A DNA stretch of 11,794 bases from JBBFMJ01 sp037441225 (lineage in GTDB: Bacteria; Acidobacteriota; Thermoanaerobaculia; UBA2201), in the NCBI GenBank assembly GCA_037441225.1, contig JBBISU010000098.1, positions 1-11,794 of the forward strand. Reading direction: 5' to 3'. The position numbers and the translations under genes are program-made. Below the pieces are notes generated by a model that was given only the letters and a program-made list of their open reading frames with translations, searched no databases and was not told the origin of the DNA. This document shows positions 6,069 through 11,787 of the stretch, piece after piece (within the stretch, counting starts at the first letter, position 1; every line of letters begins with the position of its first letter).

Positions 6069-6902
6069 TTAGGAAATTTCTTCCTCTTCTTCTCCTTCTA
6101 TTTCCTCTTCCTTTTCCTGTTCTTTATCCGGTACATTTTCTGGCATTTGTTGTTTAACTTCTTCCACCTTTGCTTCTGTTATTAACTCATCGCTATCCTG
6201 TGCCCTTGTCTCTCCAAGTGCCTGACCTTCCAATATGGCATCTGCAATTGCAGAAACAAAAAGCTTTATTGCTCTTATAGCATCATCATTTCCCGGGATT
6301 ATCACATCTACCATATCAGGATCACAATTTGTATCTACAACAGCAATAACAGGAATTCCTAATTTTTTTGCTTCTTTAATTGCATTTGCTTCTTTTTCTG
6401 GGTCTATAACAAAGAGCGCATCGGGAAGTTCATCCATATCCTTTATTCCTTTTAAATTTTTTTCCAGTTTTTGTTTTTCTCTTTGTAATTTTATTCTTTC
6501 CTTTTTTGTGTAGTGCTTTAATGTTTCTTCGTCTTCAAAAATTTTCTCAATTTCCCTCAATCTTTCAATTGATTTTTTAATTACATTAAAATTTGTTAAA
6601 AGACCCCCAAGCCACCTATTATTTATATAATACATACCACATCTTTTTGCTTCCTCTTCTACAATATCTGATGCCTGTCTTTTTGTTCCAACAAACAATA
6701 TTTTCCAGCCCTCTGCTGAGATATCTCTTACATACTTTGCTGCAATTTTAAAAAGATCCAATGTTTTTTGCAAATCAATGATATAGATCCCATTTCTTTT
6801 TCCAAAGATATAAGGGCTCATCTTTGGGTTCCATCTTCTTGTTTGATGTCCAAAATGGACACCTGCTTCTAATAATGTTTTCATTGATACTTCTGTTGGC
6901 AC
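6069..6902 (-). CDS. rpsB: 30S ribosomal protein S2
   Basis: A 277-residue S2 protein with canonical LLEAGVHFGHQTRRWNPKM near 10-28, YIFGKRNGIYIIDLQKT near 31-47, FVGTKRQA near 69, NNRWLGGLLTN near 94, and DALFVIDPEKE / PVIAVVDTNCDPD in the C-terminal half. The last 40 or so residues are a Glu-rich acidic tail (residues about 242-277), which makes it longer than the 240-residue E. coli protein. The start is a GTG at 6902 with AAGGAGG six bases upstream. The start is unusual but well supported, and the next ATG is six codons in. The usual partner tsf (EF-Ts) does not follow. Confidence 0.97.
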   Translation of the reverse strand: MPTEVSMKTLLEAGVHFGHQTRRWNPKMSPYIFGKRNGIYIIDLQKTLDLFKIAAKYVRDISAEGWKILFVGTKRQASDIVEEEAKRCGMYYINNRWLGGLLTNFNVIKKSIERLREIEKIFEDEETLKHYTKKERIKLQREKQKLEKNLKGIKDMDELPDALFVIDPEKEANAIKEAKKLGIPVIAVVDTNCDPDMVDVIIPGNDDAIRAIKLFVSAIADAILEGQALGETRAQDSDELITEAKVEEVKQQMPENVPDKEQEKEEEIEGEEEEEIS

Positions 6903-6908
6903 TTTTTT

Positions 6909-6915
6909 CCTCCTT
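6909..6915 (-). promoter_or_regulatory. Shine-Dalgarno AAGGAGG supporting the GTG start of rpsB
   Basis: The sequence AAGGAGG lies six bases before GTG at 6902 and overlaps the rpsI TAA stop (6914-6916). This decides for the GTG rather than the ATG at codon 7 and makes rpsB initiation dependent on ribosomes leaving rpsI. Confidence 0.7.
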
Positions 6916-7306
6916 ATCTCTTAGAAAATTGAAAGCGGGCTCTTGCCTTTCTTTGCCCATATTTCTTTCTTTCCACTTCCCTTGGGTCTCTGGTAAGAAA
7001 GTTATTTTCTTTTAGTTTGCTTTTAAGTTCAGGGTTAAACTCAACAAGGGCTCTGGCAATCCCTAAACGAACTGCTTCTGCTTGGCCATTTATACCTCCT
7101 CCTTTAACAGTTGCAAAGATGGAGACCTTTTCAAGGGTTTCAGTGGAAAGAAGTGGTTGTTTTACATAAGTTTGATGTCTTGATAATGAAAAATATTTTT
7201 CCAAGGGTTTATTGTTTATTATAATGCTGCCATTCCCTGGTGTTAAGAAAACCCTTGCAGTACTTGTTTTTCTTCTTCCAGTTCCATAATACTGTATTTT
7301 AGCCAT
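6914..7306 (-). CDS. rpsI: 30S ribosomal protein S9
   Basis: From the ATG at 7306 the product is 130 residues, the standard S9 length. It begins MAKIQYYGTGRRKTSTARVF and ends in the conserved RKARARFQFSKR tail that reaches the P-site tRNA. The frame is open further upstream to 7369, inside rplM, but those residues are not S9. The chosen ATG is preceded by AGGAG (7312-7316), which overlaps the rplM TAG stop. The gene is eight bases behind rplM, the usual L13-S9 pair. Confidence 0.97.
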   Translation of the reverse strand: MAKIQYYGTGRRKTSTARVFLTPGNGSIIINNKPLEKYFSLSRHQTYVKQPLLSTETLEKVSIFATVKGGGINGQAEAVRLGIARALVEFNPELKSKLKENNFLTRDPREVERKKYGQRKARARFQFSKR

Positions 7307-7314
7307 AAAAACTC

Positions 7315-7743
7315 CTAAATTTCTATTTTTTGTGGATTTTGTGAAATATGAGGATGTTCCTCTCCACAATAAATTTTTAATTTTTTAATCATTTTGCTTC
7401 TCAATTTATTTTTTGGAAGCATACCATACACTGCAAGCCATAAAAGCTTTTCCGGACTTTTTTTGAATAAATCCTTTGCTTTTATTTGTCTAAAACCTTC
7501 AGGGTATCCAGTATGCCATTGATAAAGCTTTGTGTCCCATTTTTTCCCTGTGAGTTTTATCTTATCTGCATTTATAACTACTACAAAATCCCCCATTGGC
7601 AAATGGGGACTGTAGTATGGCTTATCCTTTCCCATAAGGATAATTGAGATACGGGAAGCCAATCTTCCCAAAACCATATCTTTGGCATCTACAAGATACC
7701 ATTTAGGACTAATATCTTCTTTCCTTAAAACAAAAGTTTTCAT
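7315..7743 (-). CDS. rplM: 50S ribosomal protein L13
   Basis: A 142-residue L13, exactly the usual length. It begins MKTFVLRKEDISPKWYLVDA with VLGRLAS, then GDFVVVINADKIKLTGKKWDTKLY near 48-71, HTGYPEG, and the C-terminal GMLPKNKLRSKMIKKLKIYCGEEHPHISQNP. The reading frame extends seven codons upstream to a TTG. The ATG at 7743 is chosen because GAAGGA lies six bases before it and the product then matches the family start. It is the first gene of the operon behind the promoter at 7778-7806, giving a leader of about 30 bases. Confidence 0.97.
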   Translation of the reverse strand: MKTFVLRKEDISPKWYLVDAKDMVLGRLASRISIILMGKDKPYYSPHLPMGDFVVVINADKIKLTGKKWDTKLYQWHTGYPEGFRQIKAKDLFKKSPEKLLWLAVYGMLPKNKLRSKMIKKLKIYCGEEHPHISQNPQKIEI

Positions 7744-7777
7744 AAGCATTCCTTCAATATTCAATAATTAAAATACA

Positions 7778-7806
7778 ATTATACTAAAATAAATCAATTA
7801 TGTCAA
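7778..7806 (-). promoter_or_regulatory. perfect-consensus sigma70-type promoter of the rplM-fabD operon
   Basis: On the minus strand TTGACA (7801-7806) is followed by exactly 17 bases and then TATAAT (7778-7783). Both hexamers match consensus at every position. The transcript would begin near 7771 and reach rplM within about 30 bases. No other convincing promoter is seen before fabD, so this one probably drives all eight genes. Confidence 0.88.
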
Positions 7807-8023
7807 GAGCTATAATTATAAAATTATAAAACCACTAACTTTTATGTAAAAATAATTTACTTAAATAATGGAGTATATCTTCTAAATTTAAAGATAAAAT
7901 AAGAAATTTTTTTATTAGAAAATTAATATTTCTTGAATATTAAAAGCAAAAGAGATTGATAGATCACAAAATTATAATAAATTTTTCTGCATTTTATTAT
8001 TCTTAAAGATCAAAATTAAAAAT
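7807..8023. other. AT-rich divergent intergenic region
   Basis: Together with the two flanking promoters this fills the 317 bases between rplM and tRNA-Cys. I see no gene. The only structure is an AT-only perfect inverted repeat TTAATATT/AATATTAA with a five-base loop at 7923-7943. It could be an operator or chance in such DNA. Confidence 0.5.
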
Positions 8024-8052
8024 TTGACAACTTTGCTAAATTTGGGTATAAT
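8024..8052 (+). promoter_or_regulatory. perfect-consensus sigma70-type promoter of the tRNA operon
   Basis: TTGACA (8024-8029), a 17-base spacer and TATAAT (8047-8052) match consensus at all 12 positions. The first base of tRNA-Cys is at 8061, so transcription would start at or just before the tRNA. No terminator separates it from the membrane protein and glycosyltransferase genes beyond a T6 run, so it may drive these too. Confidence 0.9.
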
Positions 8053-8060
8053 TTTATTAA

Positions 8061-8132
8061 GGCGACGTACCCAAGTGGTAAGGGAGTGGTCTGCAAAACC
8101 ACGATGCAGCGGTTCGAATCCGCTCGTCGCCT
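8061..8132 (+). tRNA. tRNA-Cys(GCA)
   Basis: A 72-base cloverleaf with acceptor stem GGCGACG/CGTCGCC, short D stem, anticodon arm GTGGT-CTGCAAA-ACCAC with anticodon GCA, and T arm AGCGG-TTCGAAT-CCGCT. The discriminator base is T (U73), the main identity element of cysteine tRNAs. CCA is not encoded and must be added after processing. Confidence 0.97.
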
Positions 8133-8145
8133 CTAAAAATTTAAA

Positions 8146-8234
8146 GCCGGAGTGGCGGAATAGGTAGACGCAAGGGACTTAAAATCCCTCGGAGTTTTTC
8201 CCACTCCGTGCCGGTTCGATTCCGGCCTCCGGCA
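8146..8234 (+). tRNA. tRNA-Leu(UAA)
   Basis: An 89-base class II tRNA with acceptor GCCGGAG/CTCCGGC, anticodon arm AGGGA-CTTAAAA-TCCCT (anticodon TAA), a long variable arm with stem GGAGT/ACTCC, and T arm GCCGG-TTCGATT-CCGGC. The discriminator is A, as expected for leucine. CCA is not encoded. It starts 13 bases after tRNA-Cys and ends six bases before the next start codon. Confidence 0.97.
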
Positions 8235-8240
8235 TTTTTT

Positions 8241-9911
8241 ATGGATAGAAAAAAAAGTAATGAATATATTTTCATTTTTTCTCTTCTCTCTTCTCTAATA
8301 AATATAATATTAATTTGGCAAGAAATTCCTTCAAAAAATAATACGGAAACTTTTTTTGCACTCATTTTTTGTTTTAGCACTTATTTTATATTTTTTTATT
8401 TAATCTATTTCTTTTTATCAGTTATTTATCACCGCTTGCCTTATTTATCCTTTTTTCTATTTTTCTTCTTTCTATTTAGTTTTTATCCTGAAACCTTCCC
8501 TGAAAATTTAATTTATTTATTCTTATTAATAATTTTTTCTTTATCTCTTTTAAGTACAAATCTTTTTGAAAGTTTTTTTTCTTATAAAATTCCAAAAAAC
8601 TCCTATCCAATTATTTATTTTCTTTCCTTTTTTTTTATATTTATTTTAAAGATTTTTGAAAAAAAACTTTCCTTTTATTATTTTTTAATTTTATCAATAA
8701 CCCTTTTTATAGCAATTATAATTTTTATTTTAATTTCTAATTTATTAAAAATTCCTTCATTTTTTTACCCTGTTGGTATTTTGTTTTTCCTAATTTTTTT
8801 CTTTATCTCTTTCTTCTATTTTTTCCCCTTCACACCACTGCCTTATGAAAGAAAAGGGCAAAATTTTTTATTAATCACAGTAGAAGGTTTAAGAAGTGAT
8901 TTTTTTGAAAAGATGCCCTATTTAAATAAATTTAAAGAAAAAGGTGCTTACTTTTCTTCCTTTTATCTTTTCTCACCAGATTATAAAAAAAATCTTGAAA
9001 AATTATTTTATCAAAAGGGAAAATTTTTGCTTGATTTTTACCCTGAAAGGTACGAAAAAATTTCTATTACATCAAAGGAGTTAAAGGATTTAGATATATT
9101 AAGTAAGTTTGAAAAGAAAATATTTTTTAAAGAAAAGGATTTTTATTCAATGGTTATAAGTAACTGGCTTTTCTTAAAGTTTTTTAAAAGAGAAAGGGAG
9201 TTGAATTTTGAAGAAATTTTTAATATTTCATTTGAAAATATTGAAAAGGCAAATAAACCTTTTTTTATATGGCTTCACATTGATAAATTAAAGTATTCAA
9301 TCCCGGAAGAGCTAAAGTTAAAAGCATTAAAAGGATTTATTTTTGAAGAGAATATTTTAAAAGAAAATTATTTAAAGGATGTTTTAAAGCTTGATTTAAG
9401 TTTAAATAAATTTATTGAAAGAATGAATAAAGAAAAATGGTTTGAAAAGACAAATATTTTAATAGTAAGTATGTCTGGCTATGAAATATTAGACCACGGA
9501 AGGATAGGCACAGGTACTTCTTATTATCAGGAATCAATCCTTACACCTTTTTTATGGATTGGACCAAATATTACAGGAAAAGAAATTAAAAACCCCTTAT
9601 CTATACTGGATATTTTTCCTACAATATTGAAAAAGTTTAATCTTTCTTATGATTGGAAAAACTTTGAAGGTGTAGAATTCACTCCCGCTTTTCAAAATAT
9701 ATTCCCGCTGGATAGAGTTTTTGTTTTTAAGGGTAATGAGTTGTATTTTAAAGGAAAGGCATATTTAAAGGAAGATAAAAAGATTATAATTTCAGATGGT
9801 GGAAGAATAGAGGTGTATGATTTACAAAAGGATCCCAAGGAAAAAGAAAACCTCTTTTTACTTCGTGATGAAAAAATTATGAAGATGATAGAAGAGGCAA
9901 AAAACTTATGA
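8241..9911 (+). CDS. polytopic membrane protein with a degenerate sulfatase/alkaline-phosphatase-fold domain
   Basis: From ATG 8241 the product is 556 residues. Residues about 8-200 form roughly seven very Phe-rich membrane helices. Residues 205-556 follow the order of a sulfatase-superfamily domain: NFLLITVEGLRSD (208-220; Glu215 at the first metal position, as in LtaS-type enzymes), PYLNKFKEKGAYFSSFY, PFFIWLHID (340-348), a strand ILIVS then MSGYEILDHG where TSDHGExxGxHG is expected, TPFLWIGPN (435-443), LSILDIFPTIL (453-463), and the C-terminal EVYDLQKDPKEKENL (524-538). The Asp-His metal pair is replaced by Met411-Ser412, the DPH motif after the HxD strand is lost, and no clear Thr/Ser/Cys nucleophile is visible near 245. 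It is therefore likely non-catalytic or altered. The longer frame from 8208 lies in tRNA-Leu and is rejected. There is no Shine-Dalgarno; the leader is TTTTTT. The stop overlaps the next start as ATGA. A role in cell-envelope glycan or lipid modification is inference. Confidence 0.8.
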   Translation: MDRKKSNEYIFIFSLLSSLINIILIWQEIPSKNNTETFFALIFCFSTYFIFFYLIYFFLSVIYHRLPYLSFFLFFFFLFSFYPETFPENLIYLFLLIIFSLSLLSTNLFESFFSYKIPKNSYPIIYFLSFFFIFILKIFEKKLSFYYFLILSITLFIAIIIFILISNLLKIPSFFYPVGILFFLIFFFISFFYFFPFTPLPYERKGQNFLLITVEGLRSDFFEKMPYLNKFKEKGAYFSSFYLFSPDYKKNLEKLFYQKGKFLLDFYPERYEKISITSKELKDLDILSKFEKKIFFKEKDFYSMVISNWLFLKFFKRERELNFEEIFNISFENIEKANKPFFIWLHIDKLKYSIPEELKLKALKGFIFEENILKENYLKDVLKLDLSLNKFIERMNKEKWFEKTNILIVSMSGYEILDHGRIGTGTSYYQESILTPFLWIGPNITGKEIKNPLSILDIFPTILKKFNLSYDWKNFEGVEFTPAFQNIFPLDRVFVFKGNELYFKGKAYLKEDKKIIISDGGRIEVYDLQKDPKEKENLFLLRDEKIMKMIEEAKNL

Positions 9912-10831
9912 GATTATTTGTTCAAATTCCAGCTTATAATGAAGAAGAAAATATTTCAGATGTTATAAGAAGAATTCCAAAAAAGATTGAAGGGATATAT
10001 GAAATAAAAATTCTTTTAATAAATGATGGCTCTTATGATAAAACAATAGAAATAGCAAAAAATGAAAAAGTGGATTTTATAATCAATAATCCAAAAAGGT
10101 TAGGGCTTGCAAAAACATTTATGAAAGGAATTGAAAAGTGCTTAAAGGAAGGAGCAGATATAATTGTAAATATTGATGGAGATGGACAGTACTTGCCTGA
10201 GGAAATTCCAAAGCTAATAAAACCAATAATAGAAGAAAGTAGCCATTTTGTAATTGGAAACAGGGCGCCTTCAAAGTTAAAACATTTTTCCTTAATAAAA
10301 AGGATCTTTCAATATTTGGGAACAAAGGTAGTGAAATTTTTAAGTGCAAAGGATATAAAAGATGCAACTTCTGGGTTTAGGGCAATTTCAAAAGAATTAG
10401 CACAAAAAATTCAGGTTTTTTCAAATTATACTTATACCCTTGAAACAATCTTGCAAGCATCCCAACTTGGTTATGAAATTAATTTTGTTGAAATTGAAGC
10501 AAGAGAAACCAAAAGAAAAAGTCGGCTTATGAAATCAATTTTTGAGTATATTTTTAAATCTGGGTTTGAACTCCTTAGAATATTTCTCCTTTATAATTCT
10601 TTAAAGACCTTTTTAATTTTAAGTTTTATCATCTCAATCCCTGGAATTTTCTTTTTTTTAAGATTTTTATATTTCTTTTTAAAAGGAAATGGTTATGGAC
10701 ATATTCAGTCCTTAATTGCTGGTGCCGTTTCTTTGATAATTGCCTTCCAAACATTTCTTTTGGGAATTATCTCTGATTTAATTTCAATAAATAGAAAACT
10801 CTTAGAAGAACTAAAAGAAAAAAACAAATAA
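9908..10831 (+). CDS. family 2 glycosyltransferase, polyprenyl-phosphate sugar synthase-like, with two C-terminal membrane helices
   Basis: A 307-residue GT-A fold enzyme. Visible motifs are IPAYNEEENI (7-16), LLINDGSYDKT (36-46; nucleotide-sugar Asp), NNPKRLGLAKT (60-70), the metal-binding IDGDGQY (89-95; Asp90/Asp92), GNRAPSKLK, DATSGFRAIS (152-161) and the basic TKRKSR segment near 201-206. This pattern is that of dolichyl/undecaprenyl-phosphate mannose or glucose synthases (DPM1/GtrB type), which transfer a sugar from a nucleotide donor to a lipid phosphate at the inner membrane. Two hydrophobic helices follow at about 232-257 and 266-288. The ATG lies inside the upstream stop as ATGA, so translation is coupled. 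The donor sugar and whether the acceptor is a lipid phosphate are inference. Confidence 0.88.
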   Translation: MRLFVQIPAYNEEENISDVIRRIPKKIEGIYEIKILLINDGSYDKTIEIAKNEKVDFIINNPKRLGLAKTFMKGIEKCLKEGADIIVNIDGDGQYLPEEIPKLIKPIIEESSHFVIGNRAPSKLKHFSLIKRIFQYLGTKVVKFLSAKDIKDATSGFRAISKELAQKIQVFSNYTYTLETILQASQLGYEINFVEIEARETKRKSRLMKSIFEYIFKSGFELLRIFLLYNSLKTFLILSFIISIPGIFFFLRFLYFFLKGNGYGHIQSLIAGAVSLIIAFQTFLLGIISDLISINRKLLEELKEKNK

Positions 10832-10859
10832 ATTTCACATAAATTTGAATTTTCAAAAC

Positions 10860-11531
10860 TTATTTAAGTTGGAAACCAATTGTAATTGTCCAATAACAAC
10901 TAACGGGCAAGCCAGTGGTCTTGTTATAGGCAGGTTTGAATTTTTGTCTTTTTGCTTCTTCTACTGCTGCTTCTGTCAACCCAAAGGGAAGCCCTCTTAA
11001 AACATTTACCTGGGTTACATTTCCTTCTTTATCTATTATCAATTGCAAAATCACCTTTCCTTCAATCCTTGCCCTTCTTGCTGGTTCTGGATAAATAGGA
11101 TTTAACTCTGTTAGACGAACTGGTGCTTCTATTTCACCATTCACAACAACTGGCTCATTATTAATTTCAGGTGGTTCTGGAATTTCAGGTAAAGAATCTA
11201 TAAAAGATATTTCTAAATCAATTCTTTCAAATACTTCATTTTCTTCTTTTAAAATTTCTTCATCATTGGGATCTGGATCAGGTATTGGAATTCTTTCGAT
11301 GTTTCGATTTACTATTTCTTTTTCTACTTTTTCAACACTTTTAAAGATTGGAATTCTTAAAATTATGTATTCTTTATCTTTGGGCAAAATCTCAGGCAAT
11401 TTATCTTTATCCATTGGAATTTGCAAAAACAAAAGAAAAATATGAAAAATTATAGCAATTGAAAGTCCAATTAAAAGGTTCTTTTTTTCTTCCCTTTCTT
11501 GAAAATCATTAAAATAATTTAAATAAGCCAT
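10860..11531 (-). CDS. tonB: TonB-family energy transducer
   Basis: A 223-residue protein with the TonB plan: a short cytoplasmic N-terminus, one membrane helix at about 19-37 (LLIGLSIAIIFHIFLLFLQ, with a His in the helix as in TonB), a periplasmic Pro/acidic spacer including IPIPDPDPND (81-90) and PEIPEPPE (115-122), and a C-terminal TonB domain at about 140-223. The last has NPIYPEPARRARIEGKV, IDKEGNVTQVNVLRG and EAAVEEAKRQKFKPA. TonB passes proton-motive-force energy from ExbB/ExbD to outer-membrane receptors. The frame extends to a TTG at 11555, but the ATG at 11531 is preceded by AGGAGGT five bases away. ExbB, ExbD and receptors are not in the window. It converges on the glycosyltransferase gene with 28 bases between stops. 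Confidence 0.92.
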   Translation of the reverse strand: MAYLNYFNDFQEREEKKNLLIGLSIAIIFHIFLLFLQIPMDKDKLPEILPKDKEYIILRIPIFKSVEKVEKEIVNRNIERIPIPDPDPNDEEILKEENEVFERIDLEISFIDSLPEIPEPPEINNEPVVVNGEIEAPVRLTELNPIYPEPARRARIEGKVILQLIIDKEGNVTQVNVLRGLPFGLTEAAVEEAKRQKFKPAYNKTTGLPVSCYWTITIGFQLK

Positions 11532-11535
11532 ATTT

Positions 11536-11542
11536 ACCTCCT
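11536..11542 (-). promoter_or_regulatory. Shine-Dalgarno AGGAGGT that sets the tonB start
   Basis: AGGAGGT lies four to five bases before the ATG at 11531. It would fall inside the coding sequence if the upstream TTG at 11555 were used, which argues for the shorter protein. Confidence 0.8.
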
Positions 11543-11602
11543 TTATTTTTTTCAATTTTTAAGACACCAGTATTTTAAAATTTGTTCCAAATTAAAAATA
11601 AA

Positions 11603-11630
11603 TACGGGCCGTGCAAGCTCGCCCCCTACA
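11603..11630. repeat. distant copy of the CCCCTACA hairpin module
   Basis: By hand alignment this 28-base stretch matches the reverse complement of the first module (2217-2244) at 21 of 28 positions, including TACGGG at one end and CCCCTACA at the other. Like the others it can form a short GGGC/GCCC stem (11606-11609/11621-11624). It sits upstream of tonB. Confidence 0.65.
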
Positions 11631-11675
11631 CATAATTTATTTCAAATAAAAATTGTTTTATTTGTTTGGCTTATT

Positions 11676-11690
11676 TTGCAGGTCCTGCAA
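11676..11690. repeat. short perfect palindrome TTGCAGG-T-CCTGCAA
   Basis: Two seven-base arms are perfectly complementary around a single T. It stands out from the AT-rich surroundings and lies between the hairpin module and the right-edge promoter. It could be an operator, a remnant of the same repeat family or a small hairpin. No gene is visible anywhere in 11532-11794. Confidence 0.45.
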
Positions 11691-11760
11691 GCAAGACCCA
11701 TACAATTATTGATTTAACATAATGTAGGCGTAATCTTTTTGAGCCTGTGCCAAAAACCAC

Positions 11761-11787
11761 TTGACAAACATTAGTGATTATGATAAT
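11761..11787 (+). promoter_or_regulatory. candidate promoter reading out of the right edge
   Basis: A perfect -35 hexamer TTGACA (11761-11766) is followed at a 15-base spacing by GATAAT (11782-11787), five of six matches to TATAAT. The spacing is shorter than the 17 bases of the other two promoters. It would drive a plus-strand gene beyond the window. Confidence 0.45.

Noticed and set aside
6235..6513. Plus-strand reading frame inside rpsB and similar frames inside rpmF/plsX, fabD and the glycosyltransferase
   Set aside because: They are antisense shadows of well-identified conserved genes with no features of their own.
7307..7369. Longer rpsI frame reaching into rplM
   Set aside because: The 21 extra residues are out-of-frame rplM; S9 begins MAKIQYYGTGRRK at 7306 with AGGAG upstream.
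7744..7764. Longer rplM start at TTG 7764
   Set aside because: A GAAGGA ribosome binding site would lie inside the coding sequence; ATG 7743 gives the standard L13 length.
8146..8234. Integration (attachment) site at the tRNA-Leu 3' end
   Set aside because: No second copy of the tRNA 3' end and no integrase is visible in the window.
8208..8240. Upstream extension of the membrane protein beginning MPVRFRPPAF
   Set aside because: It is a translation of the 3' part of tRNA-Leu, a common artefact; the ATG at 8241 is the first codon outside the tRNA.
10844..10857. Bidirectional terminator between the convergent glycosyltransferase and tonB genes (TTTGAA/TTCAAA)
   Set aside because: A six-pair, nearly all A-T stem without a clear T-run is too weak to call in this composition.
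11532..11555. Longer tonB start at TTG 11555
   Set aside because: It would place the clear AGGAGGT ribosome binding site within the gene.
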